A stretch of 64,000 nucleotides of DNA from NCBI GenBank assembly GCA_031213475.1, contig JARUPZ010000024.1, forward strand, positions 5,674,038-5,738,037. The letters run 5' to 3'. Below, piece by piece: positions 39,608-52,365 of this stretch. The notes beneath the pieces were generated by a model that saw only the letters and a list, made by a program, of their open reading frames with translations, was not told the origin of the DNA and searched no databases. A program made the translations under genes and the position numbers. Within the stretch, counting starts at the first letter, position 1, and each line of letters opens with the position of its first letter. The DNA comes from Nereocystis luetkeana (Eukaryota > Sar > Phaeophyceae > Laminariales > Laminariaceae).

Positions 39608-40493
39608 GCGTGCTGCACTACAGCTTAGGCTACAGTGGGGGACTCACGAAAATAAATAATCGCCCGAGAAAACTGCAGTAGACTCGCCTTTTCAGAGACG
39701 CGAAGAAAAATTATTAGATCGAGAAAATGTACACAGCGGCGAGCTCTGTACACTAGAACCCTACCCGGTATATATTGGGTTACAGCTCAAGGTTAAAAGA
39801 GGATGGCTTCGCGATACGATTATGTAAGGCTCGCTCAGGTAGGGTGTCTTCTCGATGGCGCCCGCGGGCCACAATACTGCTCCGTAGAGTTCAGCAGATA
39901 GACAGATATAGGTACCTGGTACTACCCTAATCTTTTCTTGGGACGGAGCAACAGAGGGGCGGGTGGGGAGGCACTGGGTATAAGTTGAATGTGCAAGATG
40001 GATGCCGTTAATGTGCGGAAACAGAGCGGGTTAATAATGATGTGAAGAACTCTCATCATACACCCCCCTAGTATACATACCTGGTATATATTATGTACTC
40101 GTATGGGAGGAGGGGTCGCAGTGTGTTGACTCTTAACACCAGGCACTATTGGAACCCATCATGATGATGTGAGAGGTGGCGGAGCAGAGGGATCCCCACC
40201 CTATATATTATTAGTAGATAGCGACCACCAAAACCGACCAGGGAGTTAGTGGATGCGATCGTGCGATCGTGCAATCCAATCGTCAAGAGTCTATCGATAG
40301 GAAGAACACGCATTATCGGTTGGAGTCTCGTCCGTGTCACATTCATGCCGCATCACGCGCGTCTTAGACAGCCCCATCTCGTATTGATTGCGTTTGGACA
40401 CAACATGCATGCATCTTCTGTACTCGTACCCCATCATCAGGAGCGCGGGGGTCGGTTCTGCTCGTGTGGCCGGGATGCTGCTTACTATTGTAC

Positions 40494-40696
40494 TAATCGG
40501 CATTTCATTCGTGTTGTCCGCATTACTCCACCCCACTAAAGGCTCTAGGGGGGGGGGGGGGGGGGGGGGGGGGGCGTACTCATTTGTTGCTTGCCGTAGT
40601 CAACAAATGAGTACCCCCCCCCCCCCCCCCCCCCCCCCGCCCTAGAGCCTTCAGTGGGGTGGAGCAATGCGGACAACACGAATGAAATGCCGATTA
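40494..40696. repeat. 203-bp palindrome built on a family J end
   Basis: The left arm 40494-40589 (TAATCGGCATTTCATTCGTG...TTTGTTG) is matched by the right arm 40601-40696, with an 11-base loop. Each arm includes a tract of about 24-27 G or C. Confidence 0.85.
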
Positions 40697-40735
40697 GGGG
40701 GGGGGGGGGGGTGATACAGGGAACAAGGAGGGGGG

Positions 40736-40975
40736 GGGGGAGGGGTACTCGATATATCACGTGCATGGCCGTGAGGTCGTGTGACCATAGACCCCTGCAC
40801 ATCTCCCTGCTTCAATGCCGGGACGGAGAACGTCGGCGTTTTCACCGACCAGGCAGCAACCATCATTGCTTGCACCAAGCGCGAAGCACCGCCGTGAGGT
40901 GCTCGGCGAGTCGCATGGAGGGTGAGGTGCATCCCACTAAGAACCCCGCTTGTGAGGCGGACGTGCACATGGATG
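40736..40975 (+). mobile_element. Family I repeat, long copy
   Basis: Same order of motifs as 21052-21290, starting in a G run. GTGAGGCGGACGTGCACATG ends it. Confidence 0.65.
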
Positions 40976-42787
40976 ACAGCTTCAATGAGATAATTTATTT
41001 TCCGTGGCCACTTCCACAGAACGGGGGGGGTGATGAAAAGGGCTATTAATAGTGTACTAGGTAAGCAATTGCTTCACGTTCGGAAGAGTAATCCCTCCTC
41101 TATACGCACGATATATCAGACATCACGTGCTGAAACATGCCCGGTACATTGCCATATTGCCCAACAATAATAGTAGATTGATTGTCAGATGGCAAGCGAA
41201 TATTTATGCTCTCGGGGGAATACGGTTCGTACGACACACACATGCAATACATACAAACATGCGCCACACGATATCCAAACACCACACGCGCACACCGCAC
41301 GACACCACAAAAGAAGCAACCGCAACACACACACCCTTGACTGCCACTGCTTTACTGGATGCACTGCTGCTGTGCTGTTGTGTAGTACCACTCGGTAGAC
41401 TGCTGTGCCGTATGTATGCACGTACCAGAGGTACTACTTACGGGTTGTATGCGTTCCGTACTCTCTGTGTATGGATGTGTGTGATGTGTAGACAATAATG
41501 CCATCAAACCGCCGCATTTCGACACACACAGCAACGGCCCGGCCAGGATGATGATTATCCTTCCACTCTGTGTACTGCTGCTGGTTCTGTAGAATCGAAC
41601 TCTGCACACTGCACACACACACAAAAACGAGCCCAAACAAATCCAGACGTAGCCGGGTAGTGTATACCAGGTACCTGGTATATACGAATACTCGCGCACA
41701 CATCTTTTTTAGCTTGTTGCCTACGACCTGTGGTATACGAGTGGTATACGAGAGAGAGCCCCCCCCCTCCCTCTCTCTCTGTACATCGAAGCGCAGTGCC
41801 ACAGGACCTACGGCGGTGGTACCTGGTATGCTGGTCCCGACTGCTCTACCTGGAATACGGGCGGTTGGATATATTCCGAATTGCAGTCAAATTCTTACTT
41901 TCTACAAGGAGCGACACACATCTACGATATTCTCTCTCAGTGTCGCTGATATGTGTTTTGACCCGGATGAGGGTGGGGCAGGCGAAATAAACAAATAACA
42001 GACAGGTAGATAGATAGATGGGTAGTAGACCTGGGGGGTAGATACGTGTCGGGCTTACTTGGCAGGGGCTTGTTGACGTCTTCCCTCTATAATAGGAACG
42101 CGAAAAGAAGCAGCAGCAGCAACACAGCAGCGCATCCGTTTGATCGTCTCCGTCGCGTACCATCCGTACATACGCTTACAGACGAAAATATAAGGACCCT
42201 TTTGATATTAGTATTAAAATCTACGGCCCTTACATTTTCACCCAAATCGGTAGTCTGGCCATAGAAGGCATCATCATAGCATCATCGATGATGGCAAAAA
42301 AAACGAAAAAGCTACTGGTTGGTATCTACTATCTTGGGCCCTGAAGAAAATTCTTTCTCTTCTTGTGTTTTCAACATGAATTTCGGTTTCAGGATTATTC
42401 TCATCGTTCTTGATGTGTAACCGAAGCTCCAGCCAATCAGAATACGTTACTCCTGACCGAATTACTTGGAAATTGACGGGAAAAATGTTATTCTTTCGAA
42501 ATGTGGTACGATGTAGGAAATATGTCCCCGTGCCGAAAAGCACAAGCAGCAAAAAGAGACACAGCAGTTATTTTTAAAGAGAGTAATTTTCTGAGCAAAC
42601 GAGCACCGAAGCTCGGGCCGGAACGCACACATAAAACTAATGCTGGAACAGCCAACAACAGCACAGCAGCAGCACACAGAGGTCGTACGTTGTTGTACAA
42701 CAGGTGAAACTCGGCAAACAATAAAACAACCCAGCTGGAGCTAACGAAAAAAAGGCGCGACGCCAGGCGGCGCCACCGACAGTGGCC

Positions 42788-42795
42788 TTATATAC
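42788..42795 (+). promoter_or_regulatory. TATA-like element upstream of the exon 1 candidate
   Basis: TTATATAC lies about 190 bases upstream of the ATG at 42986, in otherwise GC-balanced DNA. Distance and sequence are compatible with a core promoter, but TA-rich 8-mers are common in this window. Confidence 0.2.
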
Positions 42796-42985
42796 AAGCG
42801 CACGACAGGCGCTATAGCTATAGCCCCCGTGAGCAGTGCGGGTGAAAGTGAGGGAGAGAGAGGAGCAGGAAGGAGAGGAGCTGGGAGTAAAAGCTAGCGC
42901 CTCGTGGGTTCATGCCAGCACCGACAGGGGTGTTGATCACCTCTTTTTTTCGAAACAGCAACAACAGCAACGACAACAACACATC

Positions 42986-43396
42986 ATGGGCCAGATAAGA
43001 GGTGCTGACAAGCCCGGGCCTAATGTGGTATCGGACTCGCCGCCGTCCCTCCTGTCGTCGTTCGCGGGCCTGCTGGAGGGCGGCGTCCTGAGCGTGTTTG
43101 GCTCCTCCGTCACAGAGAAGAAGTCGACGCAGCAGCAGCAGCAGCAGCGCGTGGGCTCTCTCCAGACGATTCCGCTCAATCATATCGTGGAAACGAGTGC
43201 GGGTGATGGCGTGGCTTCGAAGAAAAAATCGAGCACCACCAGCAGCAGCAATAGCAGACCTGGCTCTGCGTCGGCAAAGCACCTGAGGCTGACGCGCCCG
43301 CCCTCTGAGACGACGTCGGAGAACGACATGCCGGGGCTGGAGAGGCTCGAGCGGTCGACGTGCGCCGCTTCTTCTGAGGACGAAGCTCGCCCAGAG
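42986..43396 (+). CDS. Disordered-protein gene, candidate exon 1 (start)
   Basis: ATG at 42986 (MGQIRGADKPGP...) is the first ATG in a frame that is open from further upstream. The 137 codons end at GAG before the donor GTCAGT, phase 0. The segment SLLSSFAGLLEGGVLSVFGSS is amphipathic or hydrophobic, followed by a six-residue Gln run and Ser-rich sequence. A Gly follows Met, but the MGxxxS/T myristoylation pattern is absent. The composition matches the exons at 52-59 kb. It may be their first exon or a separate gene. Confidence 0.5.
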
Positions 43397-44759
43397 GTCA
43401 GTAGCAGTTCATCATGATGATACGCATGCGTTGTGTTTTTTTTTTTTCGTGTTTCAAAATTCGTCGTCGTGTGTGTTGCGTTTCCCTCGCCACCGATTTA
43501 TGAAATTAACTTGATTTATATATGGGTTGCGTTTATTTTGGTTTTGTGCCCCGTGTACCAGGTATAGTGATTCCTACTCCTCCTGCGTACCGTACAACGT
43601 ATGATACAACTGCGTGCGTATAAATACTGGCGTTATACTATTTCTGGTATATTAACCCCGTTGGTCCTATCTACGAATTGGTGTGCAATTCTGTTTCACG
43701 TACAAAAACTACGTGAATAATAATAAAGACCAGCCGCGAATTATCAACGAACAGGCCAGGTAGTCCTGGGTCGTATACGCACGATACGAGCCACACCCAC
43801 ACAACGAGCCGACCCGAGCCGCACCGCTCATACTCATCCCCCGGCCTTCTCGTCATGACACGCGCAGCAGCGCAGCCGTCATCGGGCGTCGTGGTCAATG
43901 CCGTGGGGCATTCCCGCGCACACGGACGACCGTTGTTCGTTGGGCCAACATCAACCGCTGAGCCGCTGAGCAAGCGCTGGCTGGCCCTTGAAAAAATACG
44001 AAATACAACCCGACCACGAGAGACGTTGTTGTTCGTCGTTATTTTGTTTGTTGTGTCTGTTTCTTTTATGATACATACGTACGTATAAAAAAAAAACGTT
44101 GGTTGTTGTTGGAAATATTTTTTTGGGGCGAGTTTTTTACGTCTACACTCCTCGTTATGGGCGGAAATATAAGGATCGTATAGTCAGTAATATGAAGATG
44201 TTAGCGAACCTTACATTACCGTTCTTGGTGGGGTTGTTGTTCCGCGCTTGGTGTTTTTTTCGTGAGGGCTGGCTCGGCTGGCTCCGCTGGCTCGTAATAT
44301 TTTTTTTTGTGGAGGTTGTTTCATCGTGTATCGAGGTATAACAATACAATAGGCCCGGGCAGCCGCGGCGCGGCGCGAACGCAGCATCAGCGATGCCGGC
44401 TGCGTCGTCATTCGTAGGCCGGCGCGGGGTGCCGCCTTCCCCCTTCGGAAAGAACCGCCTCGCTTTGTTTGCAGCTCGGAGTGCAGTTGATGCTGCTGTC
44501 GGCCCAAAGAACATTCCGATCGACCATGACAACTGTGATGGATGATGATGCTGATGGGTGGTGATCATGCCACAGCACACACACGGCACCATCTTTTTTA
44601 CGGAGCAAGCCTAAAAAATAAATAAGTAAAAACAACACCGTATTTGCAATATTTCGGTTGATCGCCGTCGCCGGCGTCCCCCTGTCTCCTGCGTATGAAT
44701 ACGCGCTGCTGCTACTGCTGCTGCTACTGCTGCTGCCTGCTGCTGCCTGCTTCTGCTGG

Positions 44760-44792
<33 letters not shown>

Positions 44793-46708
44793 TTTCTCAC
44801 ATGAACGAGCACATCGCCGTACTCGAAATAGCGGGTTACATGTGGCAAAGCTCCTTTGTACTCGTTCGTATGGCCTGCAGGTAAAAGCAAAGAAGCAATA
44901 ATAAACGAAGTCGCAGCCAGCAAATAAATAAATGTGCACGCTGCGCATACATATCGTACGCACCATATGTATGGGAGGACAGAGGTTCGTACCTGATACC
45001 GGGTAGTTTTGTACGGCCACTACAATCAAGTCAAGAGCAGTCAGACAGTACCTACGGCATGGAATGGAAGGCAGTAGCGTGCGCGAGCGTTGGCCGGGGG
45101 GGGGGCGGGGGGGGTCTCTCTGCACCGCTCCACCCCTGTAGCGCTCCACCCCCATTAGCAACTTGCGCATGTTGTCTTGGGTGCAGGTACGTATGAGTAG
45201 ACTCCCACATTTTTTTTTTCGCAGACAAGAGAGGACTGAAAAACAATATACCTGGTATACAACTTCGTCGTACACGTACGACCTATATTATCCCCTCTGG
45301 TAGATCCGTATGACACAACACAAGTAAAAAAAAACAGAGTTGAGAAAACTGATGTGGAGGGGGGGTGGGGGGGGGGGGGGGGGGGGCGGGGGGGGGGGGG
45401 GGGGGGGGGCTCCGAGCGGTTGCAGCGCGTTAGTTTTGCTTGATTTCGCTTTGATTTGGTCCAGACTCGTGGTGTGGTGGTGGAGGAGGAGGGCTTCTGT
45501 AGGAGTCGAATGTCCTTTTAGCACCGCACTCGCATATGTGGGGACAAAGCACTTTAATTATAAGTAGTTTGCCCCCAAAACGGGACTGGGGTCCTAAAAG
45601 AAGTCGTTTGGGCTGGTTGGTGTTACTCGCCCGGTTACTTGCCCGGCGGTGGATACATTTTTTTTCTTTGGACGTGCCTACTGGTAGCTTTCGAGAGTTT
45701 TTTTTTTGTCTTGGTTTTCGCCCGGTGGCTGCATACGAGCACGTATCCACCTGGTAGCTGGTACGAGGCACGAACCCCTCCTGTGTTGTCCCTTTTTAGC
45801 TCGCGACATCCCCCGGGATTTCGAGTCAACCAACCACAATCCCGAAAGCGACGACCTTAACGAAACACTCGACTAAATAAAGTCTGAACACCCGGAGACA
45901 AACGTAACACCAAGCAAGCACGCCAGCAGAGCAGCAAACGCCCGAGGTGTCGTTGGGTCTTAGTTTCGCTCATCTGCTGCCATCATTTTTCCCGGGAGCG
46001 TTATTACTACTAATATTAATAGCGCACAGAGTGCAATACGTTCGTACCAGCAGTGCGTTTCCTGGCTCGACCTCTATTAATCAATAGGGTGTTGCTGTAC
46101 GACGGTGCATTCATATGCATGCATACATACATACGAGTCAGACTTGCAGACCCCAACACCCCCTGTGGCACCGCCTCTGACGGCATTAAAAAATGTCACT
46201 CTTGTGTATATGTAGTTTAGTCCGTGTGCAAGTCCGCCTCACAAGCGCTTCTCAGAAATATGCAGCTCACCCTTTATGCAACTCGCCGAACACCTCACGG
46301 CGCTTCGTGCTTGGTGCTAGCAGTGTCTGCCTGGCCGTGAGAACCCGACATGCTCCGTCCCGGCATTGATGCGAGGGTATATGGTCATACGACTACGGCT
46401 ATGCATGATATCGAGCACAACCCCCCCCCCCCCCCCTCCCACCTAGTACGACGAAATAGCACGGTTTGATATCACGCCAGAGCCCACATCATATTTAGCC
46501 CAATCCCCCCCCCCCCCTCTTCCCTCTCCTTGCTTTCGGGATTTCAGACGAGAAAAGAGACCCTCCCCCCTTATAGATGGAAATCACAGTGAGCGCCCAA
46601 ATGTTGAAGGTGCCTGGTGCCTTTATTAGGAGTAGGAACGATGCCCCGTCTCGAAAGAGATGCGCGGTCGATGGTCAAATGGCTAAGGCAAGCAACAAAT
46701 GAGTGCGC

Positions 46709-46740
<32 letters not shown>

Positions 46741-49700
46741 CCATATATCTCCTTTCTTTTGGGAATTGAAAGAGGGGAAAAGACCCCCCCCCGCCCGATG
46801 CTCACGGCGCTTTGCGCTTGGTGCAAGTAATGTCGACCTGGTCGGTGAAGAGGCGACGTGCTCCGTCCCGGCATGGTAGGGATCTATGGTGGCTGATCTA
46901 TGGCCGCACGACTGCGCCGATACATGGCAATGGTTACCCCCCCCCCCCTGCTCCTTCTCGAAAGGCATGCGGGGTCAATGGTCAAATGACGAAGGCAAGC
47001 AACGAAGGAGGGACGCCCCCCCCCCCCCCCCCCCTTTATCCTTCTGCCTTCTTAAGCGACCACAGAGAGGGGGAAAGAGACGAATACATTGGTGGTGGTG
47101 GTGGTGGTGGTGGTATTGGTGGTGGTGATGGTGGTGTTAGTGTTGATGCTGGTGGTGTCGTCGGTGGTGGTGGTGTTGGTTGTTGCTCTCCCTTTGACTC
47201 GTGGCCTTAATCTAGCCCGTGATCCCCTGCACAAGAGAGGCTACAACAACTCTGGTGTGCATTTCGTTACGTCTTTGATGACTGCGGCGCTGGGGCAGGG
47301 CAGGTGGGATGCAGGTTTCGTGGCCCAAGCACCAGAACCCTCGGGGTTTTTCTTTCCACGTCCGACTCCAGAATGAGGGGAGCCTTGTCTCGTCACCGCG
47401 GACTGGATTTACGCTGTTAACCCTTTTAGTGCTGCAGTCCCGTTTTGGGGACAAAGCACTCAGATTTCAAGTAGTTTGTCCCCATAACGGGACTGCGGTT
47501 CTCTTGAAGCTTCAGAGGCGAAAATCGATGATGAAAAAGCGAAGATTATTATTTTGTACAGCGAATGGCCACTGCTGCGTCATTGGGTGTCATGATACAG
47601 AATTGGTATCCGAGTTGCACAGTGCAGGGACTTGCACGGCACAACAGGTGCAGCATGATCCAACCCTCACTCATGGGCTCTCACGCTGCTCATATAGACG
47701 GCTGGCGACACCGAAGGGCGTTGTGTCCAAATATGTCAGGAGACATGTCAAACTCGTAGGAAAATCGTGCGCTGTCAAGGGTTTTAGGGCCGCTTGTTCC
47801 ACACCAAAATAGTTTGGTGTCAGTCAAGGCACGTCAAGGCAGTTTCTGCTGTTTTTGTCAAGGGGTGGAAATGCTGTCTCCTGACATCTTTGGTTATTTC
47901 GTTGTTCTGGTCGGTATCGCTTTTAATAGGTCTCAATGGGTTAAGGAGTGCCGGCTCTCTCATACGTACGAGAAAAGCACCACGAAAAAAATCTTAGCCC
48001 TTGGGTAAATATTTGCCCGGAAATCTCTTCAGAAATTCGGGAACGGTTGTGCTGAGAAGTTAGTATTGGACTCTGAACACACCCTTTTATATACCGCTAT
48101 GGTCGGGAATATCATCACCGTTTGCTTTTATTATCAGAGTCCAAACGTTTATTATATTTCCGTCCAGCGTGGTATCCAGTAAGAAATCTAGCCTGTGGGC
48201 CAATTATCCCGGTTTCTTGTGAGAGGGCCAGTAGTACTGCTGGTACTAGAGTACATACATACCTGGTACGCTTACTTCTGATGCGATCTCTGTGCATATT
48301 TATACTGCTGCTGCTGCTGTTTTTACGTTTTCGCTGGTGTATAATATGGCGATGAGCTAACGTGAGAACAACGCGAACGAGATTGCGAGTATATAGTGGT
48401 GCGGCACCGGCGCAGCATGATATGTACCGACTAACGTATGATATCACTCTTGCTAATACTATGCTACCGCCCGTACCAAATGTATCGTACCAGGGGTATG
48501 TGGTACATGTATACACCTGGTGTACGATAACACGCAAGATGACACACACGCTCGGAGAAATCTCCAAGCTGTATTTATTTATTGGAGAGTGCAGAGCATC
48601 GCCGAGCGAATGATGGTATGCGTCTCGTGTCTCGTGGTTCCTCTACGTATATATGGAACGACCCCGATAAATTTTTTCGCCGTGTGTGGGCGTGCGTGTG
48701 TGCGTGCCCCCCCCCCTGTTCCGGAGATAATCCACTAGGAAAATCACCACGGCGGGGTCTGTTGTCATGCATGTATGTGTTACCTCGTGCGTTTATCCTA
48801 CTGCGATTCGACCTTGTGGTGCGAGCAGACCCATTGCGTCCTGCAACTATGTTAACGATTTTAACAATAAGAATGTTGATATTTCGTTATTCCGTTCCAC
48901 TCTGTCCGTTATTATAAGGAATATTTCTATCTTGATATTCCACACAGACCGTCCTTATGTTAGGGGGCAAGAGGGGTATACCACACGTTCATTTTGGCGT
49001 TTGAGTCGATTCCTCCACAGGGCGGGGTCCCAGAAGGGCTGGTAATATTTACTATGGTTATTTTTTGGTCATCTTTATGGTTGTTATGATCACCTCGGAC
49101 CCTCGGGCGCGCCTATTAAAAATTGCAACTCGCGAACTGCAGCACATGTCATTGCAATACACCCGCCACTATAAGTGTTTCTAGTGTTTACGTGGGGGGG
49201 GCGTTTGTTTTTCGGATCAACCGCAGTAACGACAGCCCACACCTGCGTGTGTTTGGTCCGAGCAGCCACTACACCACACCCTCTCGCTGATCCCACCCGA
49301 ACTAGACGATCCCCGGACCCCGGACCCTCGGGCCTGGAGCCTTGTGTCGTATGTACGTAGCTGTAATAACAACGCTCATTCGTTTTTCACTTGTATCATA
49401 GACTCTCGATCCACGGTAGGCTACGAATTGTACAAAGCACTGCTTGCTGCTGTTGTGTGTACGCCTGTAGCGTGTGTGTTCTTCACGTTAAACCGTTCTT
49501 TCCACCCGTCGACATCCAGCACAACCAGTGTCCGTGCCGATTCTTCAATCCTAGAAGAGATACAAGTTCTGTGGTCACCAAGCTACGCCACAGAGATACT
49601 ACGTTGCCACGCATGCAGCAAGCACAGCAGTGGGCAATGCAATGCCATGTCATCATGCTAGGTACGACAGGCACGACATGCACATTCTATGAAATAGATA

Positions 49701-52323
49701 AACGAGTGTACGAACCAGGAACGAATAATATCTGATTAGCCGGCAACGTTCCAGGTTCATTATCTCCATTATACCCCGCTATAAGTTGTAAGTTGATGTT
49801 GCGGACCCCCCCCCTTTTCCTTCCACAACCTTTCCGACCCCTACGCACATACCAAATCTATCCCGAAATATAAGCATCATTTGGCTTAACAATTAGTTTT
49901 AGACCTGTGCTTGTGTTACGGGACAGATTGGTATGTACGCGTAGCACCTGCCCACCAACCGGCGAATCATGAATGGTTACATCGTTACACTTCGGGCACC
50001 GCGGTATTGCGAGGTATTGCGCGGTGGTGACGCCTGCCGGTGCCGTAAAAACTACGAAGTGAAGGCGGTCTTCCTTCAACTTGACGGTACCGGTATTTAT
50101 TTGTAGACGGGGTATATTGAGGCGCGGACGTTTTATGGGCTTTGCCTGCTTAGTTACGAGGGCCTGTGAGATCGAGATCGCTTGGCACCTGATGGGATTC
50201 ACCAGTGTTGTAGTGTGCGGAGTAATTAGTGCCGGTTGGTTGCCGGTATATATAGGTGTTGCTGGCTGCCGCATACCAGGGCATATACCGGCACTATGCA
50301 GGGACCACTACCCGTGTACTCGTGTACAAAATACCACACATCAGGTAGATTTATTTTGGTATTACTCTGGCCAGGAATATAAGACCCATTCGATATTCAT
50401 GTGAGAACGCTGTTATTAGACGCGGATTATATTCACGGCTAAATTGGTCTGTACTTGACTGCTGTCGAAAGGGTTATGACAACGCACGACTATGTCCGCA
50501 AAGGTAAAGACCTTTTAGGTCGTTATTACAATAACGGAACGGTCCTTACATTTACGGACAGAGTAGGATCATATTCCATTTCATTTCTTTTCTTTTCAAA
50601 ACTCCGTGAGCCGTGAGACAGCAGTGCGCGATCGAGAAATTCCTCGAAACTCTTCTTAATCAGGGCGCTCGGTGTGGCTATTATTTTATATGATACTCGA
50701 ATGTTTTTCGTATGCGTTTTATGTCCACCGGAGACCCAACGCTGCTTGTAATGAATTGCAACAACGGGCCAGCACTGACTGGTCCATGGAATAGTGAACG
50801 CGAGTGAGTGCAACTTTTGAAGGTGGAAGACAAGCAATGAGGCAATGGGGGGGGGTGGCGTAACTCCTATGAAATTGTGGTACGATATAAAGATTCCTAC
50901 CAGTCAGTGTTACATTTTCGTGCCGCACACAGGGGCAGCTTAGGGATAAGACGGCAGAGTGGATGGGTGATAATGCGTGTAGGGGTGTGTTGCACGGTGG
51001 TATTATACCAGTACCTCTTATCTTAGTCTCACCGCCTCGTTGTGCAGTACGTAGCGGCTGGCGCGATGGGTTACTTTCAGTTTGTTTTCGCCACGAGCAG
51101 AAGGAGCACAGGTTGTACGTGGTACGTGATAAGTATACGAGGTACCTGGTATGTTTTATCATAGTATTACGGGGGGGCATAGTTAATAGGACCTACGGTA
51201 TACACAAAAAGTTATATGTTCCCCTATTTTTACCAACAATATTTGGTCCTGTTTACTATGGGCCCCCGTAATAGTGGTTCACTATTAAGAAAACCCTTGC
51301 AGGACCGCAATCCCGTTTTGGGGACCAAGTCGTAGTCAAATTCAAAAGGGTTGAAAGTCCAAATAGCGTACGGCGGCTACGTATGATACCGATATGCACA
51401 TTTGCCCTGTTCGTACTACTGTGTTCCCTGGAATTTTTTGTGATTGGTGTGGTGTGTTTCCAGATCTCACAGCTGATGTTTTATTTATTTTCTAATGTAC
51501 TACCTGGTACAGCAGTACGTACGTACGACTATCGCGGGTGTTCTTCGTTCGAGTGTTTGTGCAAACGAATGTGTGTTACATATGCGTTGGCTTGATAATA
51601 ATCCATCCTCCCGAGGGAGTGGCATGTTTTTCCAGAGATCCCCCACCGATCTCCGCATCTTACTCGCTATATTCCCGTCCCACCATCCTCCTCCTCTTCC
51701 TACACCGCCCCTTACCCCCCCCCCCGCCCCCCGTCTCCTTCTCCTCCTCTTCCTACCCTTGTCCCAAACTCGACTAAGGTCATGCATGATAATGAGTACA
51801 CACCCCCCCCCGCCTCCTCCCGCCTCCTCGCCCCCCCCCGCCGCCTCCCTGCCCCCCCCCCCCCCCCCCGCCTCCTCCACAAATAACAGCATGCGGCGAA
51901 CTACTCGCACCCCGATAACGCCTCTGATCGGGGACCGGGGACGGGGACGGGAAAATGGGCGGAAGCGACCGAAACGGGGGGGGGGGGGGGTGTCAAGCTC
52001 CCCAGTGGTGGTGGTGGCGGTGGGGGCGGGGGTGGGCGAGGAAAGGCAGGTGGGATGTGGGCGGCCAAGCGCAGTACCATATCGATGTCGAGCGCGTCGA
52101 CACTTGTCCCTGGTATGTCGCCGGCGCAGACACCAGCGGAAGTCGATACGGATGTCGGTGGTGGTGGTGGTGGTGGCGATTTCGGCGCCTCGAGGCTGCG
52201 GCGACGGCAGGGGAAGGAGGAGGATGGGGGAGTGGAGGGAAGTGGGGTTCAGTTCGGGGGGGGACACGCGAAGACTCTGGCGGAGCAACGGTCGAGAGGG
52301 AGCAGCAACAGCAGCACCAACAA

Positions 52324-52365
<42 letters not shown>

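Larger units (their letters stand above)
38760..42985. other. Intergenic region upstream of the disordered-protein gene
   Basis: Family E (38795), the CAG tract, family B (39510), the palindrome (40494) and family I (40736) are present. 41050-42780 has CA-rich and AT-rich DNA and a family F arm pair at 42185-42240, but no supported gene. Confidence 0.5.
43397..52129. other. Putative 8.7-kb first intron of the disordered-protein gene, or intergenic DNA
   Basis: It contains families A, B, C, E, F, H, I and J and several microsatellites. The C-rich tracts at 51715-51870 precede exon 2 and hold a family I end (TCATGCATGATAATGAGTAC, 51780-51799). Confidence 0.45.

Noticed and set aside
51500..52288. 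Long minus-strand open frame overlapping exon 2 of the disordered-protein gene
   Set aside because: Its residues are Pro/Arg/Thr complements of Gly/Ser repeats on the plus strand. Long antisense frames are expected opposite trinucleotide repeats, and no splice or start logic supports it.
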